Shown here: piece by piece, positions 1 to 8,528 of the stretch
Layout of the letters: each line of letters starts with the position of its first letter
Position numbering within the stretch: position 1 is the stretch's first letter
Origin: Arsenophonus sp048493715
GTDB lineage: Bacteria; Pseudomonadota; Gammaproteobacteria; Enterobacterales; Enterobacteriaceae
DNA: 64,000 bases
Assembly: GCA_048493715.1 (NCBI GenBank)
Contig: JBGDCZ010000014.1
Span: forward strand, 1-64,000
Direction: 5' to 3'
The notes under the pieces: generated by a model
What the model was told of the DNA's origin: nothing
The model's input: the letters and a program-made list of their open reading frames with translations, nothing else
Databases searched by the model: none
Made by a program: the position numbers and the translations under genes

Positions 1-72
1 CCTGTTTTTTAAACCAAAAAAGTGAAATTTAAGGTTGACTTTAAAGACGCTTACTAAGTAGTACTTTTACTA

Positions 73-334
73 TCATGTTTCGCTACTACCCGATAAATAC
101 AGAAAATCTTTAACATCTTGTATTTCTAATCCAATTTCTTTCCCCGACGGAGAAACCAAAACATAAATATTATAAGAACCTCCACTAGTGCGATATTTAT
201 GCTTATTAGAAATTATATAACCCTGATATTTACCGCTTTGAATAATATATAATGAATTACCATTGGTTATAAATTCTATATCATCAATAGTTATTGGTTT
301 ATTATTAACAACATTGATTATCTTATTCCAAGTT
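73..334 (-). pseudogene. Unrecognised gene fragment (C-terminal part)
   Basis: Reading the minus strand from about 334 down to a TGA at 73-75 gives about 86 open codons beginning TWNKIINVVNNKPITIDDIE and ending FLYLSGSSET. No start codon lies in that frame. The residues just upstream that could belong to it (NKDIYFLSSAWATSAA) are in another frame, which suggests a frameshift near 335-345. The segment is mixed polar and hydrophobic with short beta-prone stretches. I do not recognise the family. It may be the tail of a longer gene whose front is the next entry. Confidence 0.35.
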
Positions 335-411
335 ATTTTATTTTATGTATTGCAGCCGATGTTGCCCAAGCACTAGATAAGAAATAAATATCTTTGTTTA
401 TTAAAAAACAT

Positions 412-675
412 CTACTTCTCTGATACTTTCAATATTTTTTCTGCCTCTTTGTTTGGCATTTCATCTAAAATATTCACGATCCCACTTGAAGTTCCTAGCA
501 TTAAAAAGGAACCAGCCGAAGAGTTAGTAGCAAAGATAACTATTTTATTATTTAACATACGATAGCTGTTAATATGCAATTGTCTTTCAGATGCAATACT
601 ATCAATATAGTTTAACGTTGCTAGGTATAATTCTTTGCTGGTATGTGAAAACCTTCTTTCTTCGACATGGTGCAA
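412..675 (-). CDS. Hypothetical protein, 87 aa
   Basis: An 87-codon reading frame starts at a TTG (673-675) and ends at TAA. A GGGAG sequence touches the TTG, so the true start is unsure; no ATG lies in frame nearby. The protein is soluble-looking, has no signal peptide or membrane segment, and ends in a Lys/Glu-rich tail (NKEAEKILKVSEK). I do not recognise it. It is followed on the same strand by a broken frame (73-334), so it may be the front piece of one decayed gene rather than a complete one. Confidence 0.35.
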   Translation of the reverse strand: MHHVEERRFSHTSKELYLATLNYIDSIASERQLHINSYRMLNNKIVIFATNSSAGSFLMLGTSSGIVNILDEMPNKEAEKILKVSEK

Positions 676-943
676 CTCCCTGCTAATCTAACAGCTGAAA
701 ATAGTAACCATTAATACAAAAACATAAAACTTTTCTTTAAGCATACACCCTCTATTATGCTTTTTTCAGCTTAATTTAACTGTAATGAATGAAATATTTT
801 GACAGAAGCAGGTGATATCTAAAGCTCACTTAATAATTATATTTTAATAATATAGTCCGGATGGCGGATTAAACAACTTGCAAAGATATCTGCTCGCTGA
901 TTATATAGCTTAAGCCAACAATAAAAATATTTAATGTAAGATA

Positions 944-1911
944 CTAAAAATTCCAACCAATTCCTACCATAAACATATCTTGATCTTTATGATTAAATGA
1001 AACAACGCGATTAAAACGCAGATTAGTGCTTAAATGATAATCTATTTGTAAACTAATAACGCCTGCCAAATCGTTCTTAATTCTTCGTCTGACGCCTATC
1101 ATAGGTATAATAAGGCCCAGCACCCGCACTGACAGCCCAATTGGTTGATATGGGCAATTACATACCAAACCTGTCTAACAAAGCATTACCTATTCACTAA
1201 ACCATTATCCCTTTCATAAGTATACTTAATGAATAAGCATGAGCATCATTTATAAAATGCTTAAACTCTAGTTGATGGCCAATTTTTAATGGTACTTTTG
1301 AGCGATTAGTTTGCGAAGTACCTAACCAATAACTGATTTGCATATCTTCAGCAAGAAACGCAGATGAGTGCTGATTTGAAAATTTGCACCTATACCCAAC
1401 ATAACTGAATCTGTGGTAAAAGAACTAGGCATTTGCACATGATTATACTGGGCTTTCAGAAATAGTTCATCAGGAATAAGGTGATAAACAAACGCTATTG
1501 AGCCGTAAATTCCTACTCGTTTATCATTATATACTTGTTTATTACGGCGGGTAGTATTCATACTAAAATATGGACCAACTGAAAAATCTAACTTCATTCG
1601 TTGATTAAAATTTAATATTCCTGTGCCAATAATGGCAAAGCCATCTCGGTAATTATTATTTGAATGTCTTTCATTTAAATAAGCCACTGAGGCAAAAAAT
1701 TATTAGCTATTTTTTCACCAAAACTCACCTGATAGCTTCCCCAATTCATTTCGCTACCTTGACTGGCCCAACCATTTCAATAAACTAAATTAACAGTAAA
1801 TTCTCGTGACTTTTGATCACTATTTTCATACGAAATAGCATGGGAAATAAAAATAAATAGATGACTAATTAAAGCTAGAGAAAAAATATATAATTGATTT
1901 TTATTTATCAT
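944..1911 (-). pseudogene. Decayed secreted outer-membrane beta-barrel protein with two repeated domains
   Basis: The minus strand starts at ATG 1911 with a signal-peptide-like sequence (MINKNQLYIFSLALISHLFI, then FISHA). An in-frame stop follows after FTVNLVY, then a frameshift near 1690, then an open stretch with alternating aromatic/polar residues (GPYFSMNTTRR, ELFLKAQYNHVQM, SVMLGIGANF). A second frameshift near 1345 leads into QISYWLGTSQTNRSKVPLKI, more stops, and a closing stretch, SAGAGPYYTYDRR ... DYHLSTNLRFNRV ... MFMVGIGWNF. The two halves resemble each other (GPYF/GPYY; SVMLGIGANF/MFMVGIGWNF), which suggests an internally duplicated barrel. The terminal Phe is typical of proteins inserted by the BAM complex. 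The exact family is not recognised. Confidence 0.55.
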
Positions 1912-2357
1912 TTTGTCTATCTTTTAATTCAAACAATTAATTATAGTAAAAATTTCTCTGCTAACATTTTTCACAACACAAAGCTAACAGTATGCTTTGT
2001 TTTTAATTAGCTGTAATAGATTGTAAATTAAGCTATTAACCCATCTTTCATTTTAATTTTATTGTTGCAGGCTATTAAATAACTAACTGTTGTAAAAAGT
2101 ATCAATAATAAATAGTGAAAATCATAAAGTGAGTGATTATAGTAATAACCGTGAATATAAAAATATCTATGCTTTTCTTCCTCGCGTTGTTTAAAGACTA
2201 AAATATGAAAATTTCTATAATCATCTATTAACTCTATTTTATATTTATCATATACTTCACAATTAATTTACAAATTAATTTTTTGTGACTATTTTTTATT
2301 ATTGCTAATTATATTCTACAAGAAATTCAGTTATAAACAATTTAGCTAAGGTGCATT
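1912..2357. other. Intergenic, AT-rich
   Basis: No reading frame of note. This stretch separates divergently oriented genes (barrel pseudogene to the left, His-rich secreted protein to the right) and should hold the promoters of both. No operator could be assigned. Confidence 0.5.
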
Positions 2358-2702
2358 ATGAAGAAAATTTTAATGGTTACTGTACTACTTTCTTTTGCTA
2401 GTTTGAGTAGCTATGCAAAAGATAATAATCATGTTCAAAATTACCATGGCGGTTATGTCGGTCATGGTGTAGCGCATAGTAGTCACGTTGAGTACACTGG
2501 TACACATGGTGAACATAGTCATCACGAAAGTCATAGGGAAAACGATGAACATGCAAGCCTTAGTGGACCCGACGATATCTCTTTTTACCCAGAATTTTCT
2601 AAAACAGTAAGCCCTTTCTGCAATACTGAGCAACAAGGATTTGAATATGGTGGAGGTTTAACTCGGGAGGAAATATTAGTGAGGTTTATAATCAATAGGT
2701 AG
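2358..2702 (+). CDS. Small secreted histidine-rich protein, 114 aa
   Basis: ATG at 2358 is preceded by AAGG at a usable distance. The protein begins with a Sec signal peptide (MKKILMVTVLLSFASLSSYA, cleavage expected after SYA). The mature part, residues 21-70, is very rich in His (about 14 His), often as His-Gly, His-Ser or His-His pairs, with Glu/Asp. This suggests possible metal binding, but that is inferred from composition only. The C-terminal third (FYPEFSKTV ... REEILVRFIINR) has one Cys. No known family is recognised. It is intact among decayed neighbours, and a signal-peptide gene of similar design, broken, lies just downstream at 3034. Confidence 0.55.
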   Translation: MKKILMVTVLLSFASLSSYAKDNNHVQNYHGGYVGHGVAHSSHVEYTGTHGEHSHHESHRENDEHASLSGPDDISFYPEFSKTVSPFCNTEQQGFEYGGGLTREEILVRFIINR

Positions 2703-3033
2703 CAAGGAAAATGATATTTTCATCATTTACCCTGTGGTATTTAAGGTAAACAAAAACATTATTAGTCATATTTTTTGTGTAGATTATAAATAAAAATTTG
2801 TCATAGATTAGAATTTGCTGCCATATAGGCAGCTAATGATTTAATTAATTATTATCTTCAGTGCCACAAACAGCAATATCTTGTTACTATTTTGTCTAAA
2901 TATTTATAAAAAAACCAAATACCTATCCAATAAACAATTGTAGCTAAATCCACACAACAAAATATTAATAAAAAATAAAAAATAAAATTATTATTGATAA
3001 TGATATTATTCAACCACGCTAAAAGAGTAAATT
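2703..3033. other. Intergenic, nothing recognised
   Basis: AT-rich, with stops in all frames. I see no convincing hairpin, RNA or gene. Confidence 0.4.
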
Positions 3034-3234
3034 ATGAAACAACTAGTTAAAATATTTTCCATTACATCTGTGTTAGGTATGAGTTTTCTTGCTTTTGCTA
3101 ACTAAGGATAATTCATCTGATGAAAAAATAGCTAGCGAAACAATGTGCGACACTCAGCTCAGTTTGGAATGGGACAACCTCAAGGCTCTACAATTCAAGA
3201 TGGTAAACAGATAAATATTTGCCCTAGATTCTAA
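3034..3234 (+). pseudogene. Broken small secreted protein
   Basis: ATG at 3034 follows AAAGAG. The frame encodes a clear signal peptide (MKQLVKIFSITSVLGMSFLA, then FAN) and then hits TAA. In the +1 frame the reading continues as TKDNSSDEKIASETMCDTQL. It then returns to the first frame as FGMGQPQGSTIQDGKQINIC, PRF, TAA at 3232-3234. Two compensating indels therefore appear to have broken a gene of about 65 codons encoding a small exported protein with two cysteines. I do not recognise the family. Confidence 0.45.
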
Positions 3235-3360
3235 TATAGAATTATTACACTTATTCTTAAATATTAACAACTTTATCATAAGTATTATAACAAAAAGATT
3301 GCATTACCAATAATAAAAAGAGAGTAATATCCAAATAGAATAACGGTGAAAAATAGGACT

Positions 3361-3388
3361 AATCAGCTACTTTCAATAGTAGCTGATT
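3361..3388 (-). terminator. Perfect 11-bp hairpin, probable terminator
   Basis: AATCAGCTACT (3361-3371) pairs perfectly with AGTAGCTGATT (3378-3388) around a 6-nt loop. It lies directly after the stop of the minus-strand frame 3391-3615 and so may end its transcript. There is no strong U-run on that side; on the plus side it is followed by ATTTAAAATTTT. Confidence 0.45.
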
Positions 3389-3390
3389 AT

Positions 3391-3615
3391 TTAAAATTTT
3401 ATCAACCGCGCTATTCCTATAAGAACTTGGAGCACCCTGCTCCATCCTCGTTTTTCTGAAGAAATAAGTTGCCAATTTTTATTTTTCGAGCCTACTTTAT
3501 CACCATAACAGTACAATTTATACAGCGGCCAAAGTAAATAGTCGTTAGCGGTATGAGTCACAACAAAGCTATCCAGTTCAAACAGTTCGATATCCTTGGT
3601 AATCTTGAATGTCAA
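3391..3615 (-). CDS. Hypothetical protein or gene remnant, 74 aa
   Basis: A 74-codon frame with a TTG start (MTFKITKDIELFELDSFVV) and a TAA stop right next to an 11-bp hairpin. The sequence has a hydrophobic centre (NDYLLWPLYKLYCYG) and a basic, possibly amphipathic tail (VLQVLIGIARLIKF). The lack of a good ribosome binding site and the TTG start suggest it may be the tail of a longer decayed gene. No family recognised. Confidence 0.3.
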   Translation of the reverse strand: MTFKITKDIELFELDSFVVTHTANDYLLWPLYKLYCYGDKVGSKNKNWQLISSEKRGWSRVLQVLIGIARLIKF

Positions 3616-3811
3616 AAGATCAATCTTTTGTAGTCATATAAAACAGCTGGTTAGATATAATGAGATAAATAATGGCGGGCAAAATTTTCTATACCATAAA
3701 CAGCAGCAATCTAGCAACAGGATAACAACCATTGCCATAAAAGAAAATTCACTAACTAGTTGAATTTATAAATATTTGTTGGTGTTTAGAAAACATCACT
3801 AACAATGAAAA

Positions 3812-3892
3812 TGGCGGAAGAGGGAGGAGGAGAGATTCGAACTCTCGGATGCTTTCCCATCGGCGGTTTTCAAGACCGCTGCCCTCCCCTCC
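3812..3892 (-). tRNA. serT: tRNA-Ser(UGA), apparently defective (serT position)
   Basis: On the minus strand the anticodon arm (GCGGTCTTGAAAACCGC, anticodon TGA), the long variable arm of a class II tRNA (GATGGGAAAGCATC) and the T arm (GAGAGTTCGAATCTCTC) are intact, and the 3' end carries GCCA. The 5' half is wrong. GGAGGGG runs straight into AGGGCAGCGGTC, so about 15 nt of the D arm are missing. On the 3' side two alternative acceptor strands lie in tandem (CTCCTCC then CTCTTCC) before GCCA, a 7-nt excess. The position beside tusE matches E. coli serT, whose product is the UCA-reading serine tRNA. As read here it should not fold as a functional tRNA. Confidence 0.65.
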
Positions 3893-4066
3893 ACAATATC
3901 TGAAACTATAAACATAGCTTGACTGATTGTAAACCCTTATATAATTTAATCACCACATATTTATGCTACTAAGTGATTATTCGCTTAATTTATCATCATT
4001 TACTAATATATTTGGGTAAAAAGCTAAATTAGCCATACATTTTATCTAACACTTAAAAAATATCAT

Positions 4067-4396
4067 ATGCTTATATTTGAAGGTCGTGAAGTTGAAACCG
4101 ATGCCGACGGTTACCTTAAAAATAGCCAAGAATGGCGTGAATCCATGGTGTATCTATTAGCCAAACAAGAAAATATTATATTAACGGAACAGCATTGGGA
4201 AATTATTCGCTTCATTCGTGCATTTTATCTCGAGTTCAATACCTCACCAGCTATTCGTATGCTAGTAAAGGCAGTTGCTAAAAAATATGGTGAGGATATT
4301 GGTAATAGCCGCTATCTTTATCGCCTTTTTCCAAAAGGACCGGCCAAACAAGCAACAAAACTTGCCGGTTTACCTAAGCCGGTAAAATGTATTTGA
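4067..4396 (+). CDS. tusE: TusE sulfur-transfer protein
   Basis: DsrC-family protein of 109 aa, the same length as E. coli TusE. TusE accepts persulfide sulfur from the TusBCD complex and passes it with MnmA to U34 of tRNA Lys, Glu and Gln (2-thiouridine). The family signature at the C-terminus (GPAKQATKLAGLPKPVKCI) is complete, with the essential Cys as the next-to-last residue. The ATG at 4067 fits the family N-terminus (LIFEGREVETDADGYL). The gene converges on yccX with only 4 bp between the stops. It stands alone, since E. coli's neighbour yccA is not present between it and the tRNA. Confidence 0.95.
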   Translation: MLIFEGREVETDADGYLKNSQEWRESMVYLLAKQENIILTEQHWEIIRFIRAFYLEFNTSPAIRMLVKAVAKKYGEDIGNSRYLYRLFPKGPAKQATKLAGLPKPVKCI

Positions 4397-4400
4397 GTTA

Positions 4401-4688
4401 TTACAGTGAGTGTCGAATATGAAAACCCACTACTTCTTTTTCAACATGACACTCTTCACTTTTATAATATTCTATTTTAGTACTCACTGGCCCACCAGCT
4501 TTTAACCAATCCTCTAATTGCTGAATTTGCTGCAATGTGCCGAAAGCTTTTATTTTTACACTGCCATCATAGCGATTATAAACATAACCATATAAGCCAT
4601 GTTCTTTCGCCCAATTTAATGTGTGATAACGAAATCCTACACCTTGAACTCGCCCATAAATATAGTAATTTCTACCTATCTTTCGCAT
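4401..4688 (-). CDS. yccX: Acylphosphatase
   Basis: Small acylphosphatase (EC 3.6.1.7), about 95 aa, which hydrolyses carboxyl-phosphate bonds. The signature YGRVQGVGFRY gives the catalytic Arg that binds phosphate, and the second signature (GYVYNRYDGSVKI) carries the Asn that activates water. I chose the ATG at 4686-4688 because MRKIGRNYYIYGRVQ aligns with the family start; an upstream ATG would add 16 unconserved residues. Intact. The E. coli neighbour rlmI is absent on the other side. Confidence 0.93.
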   Translation of the reverse strand: MRKIGRNYYIYGRVQGVGFRYHTLNWAKEHGLYGYVYNRYDGSVKIKAFGTLQQIQQLEDWLKAGGPVSTKIEYYKSEECHVEKEVVGFHIRHSL

Positions 4689-4879
4689 TTTAGTGCTCTC
4701 TAATAAATAATAACATATTGTTTTTTGAGTGAACAACAGATACTCTGATAGTATAGAGTTTTTACTCTACAATAGATTACAGCTATTAAGAAACTAGAAT
4801 AAGCGTGACCTGCTTGAAATTTATATTATTAGCCATATATCATCACCTATAGAATATACAAGGCTTCTAGGAGGTAGCT

Positions 4880-5158
4880 ATGATGGCTACCAGTAAATTT
4901 AGTATTGGGCAACAAGTAAGGCACAAGCTCCTAGGTTATACTGGAGTAATAGTTGATGCTGAATACTCTCTGGATAAACCACAGGATGACGATATTGCAG
5001 CGAATGCAGCTTTACGTTCAGCTCCCTAGTACCATGTCGTTATGGAAGATGATAATGGTGAGTCTATTCACACTTATCTGGCTGAAGCCCAGATTAAGAT
5101 TACCTATGAAACGTCAGGTGAACACCCTGAACAATCTTCCCTATACGTAATTAACTAA
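4880..5158 (+). pseudogene. hspQ: hspQ heat-shock protein, nonsense mutation
   Basis: Starts at ATG 4880 (or 4883) behind a strong AGGAGGT. The frame aligns with HspQ, the small protein that binds hemimethylated oriC DNA and acts as a Lon enhancer: SKFSIGQQVRHKLLGYTGVI ... LRSAP, stop, YHVVMEDDNGESIHTYLAEA. The TAG at 5027-5029 replaces the conserved Trp of the APWYHV motif (one base from TGG). The end is also shortened: after EHPEQ the frame closes in about seven residues (TAA 5156-5158), whereas E. coli HspQ continues for about 20. Only a 49-aa fragment would be made. Confidence 0.85.
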
Positions 5159-5207
5159 TTTTTAAAATACTATAAACGGAGATGATTAACAAATCATCTT
5201 ACTTGAT

Positions 5208-5622
5208 CTATTTCTCCAAACCTAAGCGAGGTATCTCTATTTTGGGATAAGCGTTCATCACTACCTCTAATCCCGCTTGCTCAGCTATTTTCTTAGCTTC
5301 TTCATTAATAACACCTAATTGTAGCCAAAGTACTTTTGCATTGATTGCTATTGCTTGTTAGGTGATCTCTAATGCTGCCTCTGAATTTCTAAAAATATCA
5401 ATCATATTAATTGGATATGGAATATCAGTCAGATGTGCATAAACTTTTTTTCCAAGCAATTCTCCTCCGGCGAGCTATTGGACTAATAGGAGTCACATTA
5501 TAGCCTTGATTTATAAGATATTTCATCACTTTATAACTTGGTCGGTCAACTTTATCACTAGCACCAACTAATGCTATCAATTTTACCTTGATTAAAATAA
5601 TTACAAGTTTCTGCTCAAGCAC
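5208..5622 (-). pseudogene. yccU: yccU CoA-binding protein, broken
   Basis: The minus strand from a GTG at 5622 encodes the start of the YccU Rossmann CoA-binding domain (KLIALVGASDKVDRPSYKVM, then KYLINQGYNVTPISP). A frameshift near 5465-5480 follows, then ELLGKKVYAHLTDIPYPINM and IDIFRNSEAALEIT, then an in-frame TAA where E. coli has Glu, then QAIAINAKVLWLQLGVINEE and a conserved tail (VVMNAYPKIEIPRLGLEK) to TAG at 5208-5210. Two independent lesions make loss of function clear. The CoA-binding GASDK loop lies in the first fragment. Confidence 0.85.
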
Positions 5623-5779
5623 TTATGACACTCCATAATTTTAAAATAATCACCTACACTATGATATAAATCAAAACGAAGCGCTACTAGACTTGTCGAA
5701 TCTATTGAGTTAACCAATGAAAATTAGCATAGTGATTTACTTACTAAATTAGTAATCATCTAATAATATAAGGAACAGT

Positions 5780-6238
5780 ATGAAATCCGTTATTCGCAGA
5801 TTGAAAAGAAATAAAAATATTGCCCTTGTTGCCCATGATCACCGTAAATTATCGTTACTAACTTGGGTGCAAAAACATATTTCCACCCTAAAAATACACA
5901 AATTGTTTGCCACTGGTACAACTGGTAGCTTGATCCACCAGCATACCGGTTTAAAAATTATTAATATGCTTAGTGGTCCGATGGGAGGAGATCAACAACT
6001 TGGTGCGATGATTGCCGAACAAAAAATCGATATTTTGATCTTTTTTTGGGATCCATTAAATGCAGTTCCTCATGACCCCGACGTAAAAGCGCTTCTTCGT
6101 CTCGCTACCATATGGAATATTCCTGTGGCTACAAATATCGCGAGTGCTGATTTTATTATCACATCACCCGCTTTTGATCACGACACAGAAATTGAAATCC
6201 CTAATTACCAACAGTACCTGGAAACCCGCATAAACTAA
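5780..6238 (+). CDS. mgsA: Methylglyoxal synthase
   Basis: 152 aa, the same length as E. coli MgsA, which converts dihydroxyacetone phosphate to methylglyoxal and phosphate (EC 4.2.3.3) as a bypass of lower glycolysis under phosphate limitation. The residues around the catalytic centre are all present at the E. coli positions: Asp71 in GPMGGDQQ, Asp91 in FFWDP, His98 and Asp101 in VPHDPD. The phosphate-binding ATGTTG loop is at 45-50. AGGAAC lies just before the ATG. It is intact although the genes on its left are dead. Confidence 0.96.
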   Translation: MKSVIRRLKRNKNIALVAHDHRKLSLLTWVQKHISTLKIHKLFATGTTGSLIHQHTGLKIINMLSGPMGGDQQLGAMIAEQKIDILIFFWDPLNAVPHDPDVKALLRLATIWNIPVATNIASADFIITSPAFDHDTEIEIPNYQQYLETRIN

Positions 6239-6334
6239 TTGTTTAACAGTAATAACTAATAAAATTTAGTGATATTTTTTAAAAATATATTTTGAATTAA
6301 CAACAGAAAAAACTCGGTTAAAATAATAACGAAG

Positions 6335-8401
6335 TTATAATAAATAACACTTATGGTTTTTGCTGGAAACACCTAATTTTTTCAGCTGCTCAACAAAAAT
6401 TGACGGTGTGGATTTGTTATATAATAAATAAACTCGCTTTTTAGCTCTAGTTAAAGCAACATATAATAAACGTCTATCTGGTAAGTTGGGGGAAACATCA
6501 AACTTTGGTAATAGTACTTTTTCTATTACAGACTCAGGTTCACATACCGGAAAACCATTTATTCCCTGATGTAGTCCAAGTATAATAACATAATCGGCCT
6601 GGCATCCTTTTGCTGCTTGGATAGGCGTGAAATTAATTTTTAATTTTGGCCAACGGATATTAGCTTTTTTTATTACCTCAGGTTGCAAATAAAAATAACG
6701 TGACAAAATGAGAATTTTTTCTTTTTCAGTAACATAACCACTCATTTTATTAAGCAAATTTTCCAGTTGTTTTTCTGGTAATAAAACTATTGATTTTTTA
6801 TTCCCTTTAAGCAAGTTTTTCAATGGCTTAATTTGCTGCTTAGGATCCATTTGCATAAATTGGTTAGCAATTTTACCAATGTAATCATTAAAACGATAAC
6901 TAGTATCAAGTTTACAGTAAACTGCAGTACCAAAATAATGTTCAAAAGAAGCTATTAAATTTAATTTTGCTGCCGGAAAACGATAAATTGCTTGACTATC
7001 ATCACCGGCGGCAAACAAATGAGTCTGCTTATTCTGTTGTTGTAATAACCGCAGTAACTGCATTTGTAATGGCGCAACATCCTGAAATTCATCAATCAAA
7101 ATATATTTCCACGGGCTAACAAATTTTCCTTTTTGTAACAAATTAATTGCTTGATGAATAAGCCCTAAGCTATCAACTGCTCCTTCGGCTTTTAAAGCCG
7201 ATTTCCATACCTTAATAATTGGCGCCGCTAAACACAGCTCAATTTGTAGTTTTTTGTTTTCTGATTCAGTTGCTAATTCAATTATGGTTTTCTGGCTTCC
7301 TCCATGCATACGTAGCAAATTAAGCCAATTATCTAAACGAACCACTAATCTTTCAGCTAATTGTTTGTCATGCCAAAACTGATCACTAGGAATATTCCAA
7401 CCCAATTCCCCAATTAAATACTGACTCCATCCCTTTGCTTGCGATTTTTTTTCCTGACACTGTTTCTGCCATTCTCTGATCAATAAATTATGTCTTTTGT
7501 GTTCATTTACCTCTAACTCACTGATAGTAATATTTTTATTACTGCTAGTTTGAATAATATGCGATAACAAACTATAAAAGGTTTTTGCATGAAACGCTTT
7601 TTGCCCTAAACGGATGTGAACAAGTTCATCCATTTTTTTGGCTGTTTTATCATCAAAGGCCAGTAATAGAATTTGTTCAGTAATAGCCAGCTGCTTGAGT
7701 AAAAGCCAACCTATTTTTGCTAGCAAAACAGAAGTCTTACCGCTACCCGCACCGCCTAAAACTAAAATATTCTCTTCGTCGTTTACGATACAAGTGGCTT
7801 GTGATAAGTCTAATGAAGTGACGCCAAATTGCTGAAAAAATTCAACGTGATGCTTAAGCATCCGGGCAACCCAATATTGATTAATGTCACTGAGTGCCTG
7901 ATGATCTAAACGGAGCCAGTGCTGACAGATGGCAAAATTTTGACAGCAACATACAAATTCATTTAAACGCGCTAGTGGTAAAGGGAGAGTATTAAGTTTA
8001 CTATTAATTTGATTTTGCAACTGAGCAAGCTGCGCCTGGGTAAACCAACTATCCTGTGTTAAATATTTTTCTATTCTCTTCACTTGTGCTGTTAAAATAT
8101 CAGAACAAATCAAGCTCATTTCTTGACTCCATTTTCTCCATATATCCATAAGGTGCTGGAAAAAATATTGCGTTTCTTGCCATTCAGTACCGTGTAAACG
8201 AACAACCTTATTGTTTAGTACTTCAAATTCAAGCTCCCCCCAAACAACACCTCGTTTACAACGTATATCAACCAGTTGGTTAAACGGAATGAGGTACTGA
8301 TATTTTTCACCACTCACTTCAACACCGGCATTCAAAAGACGCACACGATTATAAGGATGCTGGGCTAAACGCTGACCTACATGTGTCGATTTTAATTCCA
8401 T
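6335..8401 (-). CDS. helD: DNA helicase IV
   Basis: UvrD/Rep-type superfamily 1 helicase, 688 aa (E. coli HelD 684), a 3'-5' DNA helicase linked to RecF-pathway recombination. A family-specific N-terminal domain of about 180 residues (start MELKSTHVGQRLAQHPYNRV) precedes the motor. Motif I/Walker A is GGAGSGKTS (about 218-226), motif II/Walker B is ILIDEFQD (about 435), motif III is GDDSQAIYRF, and motif VI is RRLLYVALTRAKKRV near the C-terminus. The Gln upstream of Walker A (LSQATCIV) is kept. Intact. The flanking yccS, normally in the same neighbourhood, is wrecked. Confidence 0.95.
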   Translation of the reverse strand: MELKSTHVGQRLAQHPYNRVRLLNAGVEVSGEKYQYLIPFNQLVDIRCKRGVVWGELEFEVLNNKVVRLHGTEWQETQYFFQHLMDIWRKWSQEMSLICSDILTAQVKRIEKYLTQDSWFTQAQLAQLQNQINSKLNTLPLPLARLNEFVCCCQNFAICQHWLRLDHQALSDINQYWVARMLKHHVEFFQQFGVTSLDLSQATCIVNDEENILVLGGAGSGKTSVLLAKIGWLLLKQLAITEQILLLAFDDKTAKKMDELVHIRLGQKAFHAKTFYSLLSHIIQTSSNKNITISELEVNEHKRHNLLIREWQKQCQEKKSQAKGWSQYLIGELGWNIPSDQFWHDKQLAERLVVRLDNWLNLLRMHGGSQKTIIELATESENKKLQIELCLAAPIIKVWKSALKAEGAVDSLGLIHQAINLLQKGKFVSPWKYILIDEFQDVAPLQMQLLRLLQQQNKQTHLFAAGDDSQAIYRFPAAKLNLIASFEHYFGTAVYCKLDTSYRFNDYIGKIANQFMQMDPKQQIKPLKNLLKGNKKSIVLLPEKQLENLLNKMSGYVTEKEKILILSRYFYLQPEVIKKANIRWPKLKINFTPIQAAKGCQADYVIILGLHQGINGFPVCEPESVIEKVLLPKFDVSPNLPDRRLLYVALTRAKKRVYLLYNKSTPSIFVEQLKKLGVSSKNHKCYLL

Positions 8402-8528
8402 TACACAATACCTTAGCTAAAATATGTTAGGCCATGACAAGAAAAGTTTTTTCTCTTTACTAAACCTTATCGGTTATTATGGATGCTGTTAAATTATTAA
8501 CCTTTACTCTTACAAATTAGAGGTTATT

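Noticed and set aside
739..766. AAGCATA/TATGCTT with a T run as a plus-strand terminator
   Set aside because: The stem has 7 weak pairs and a 10-nt loop, and no plus-strand gene precedes it.
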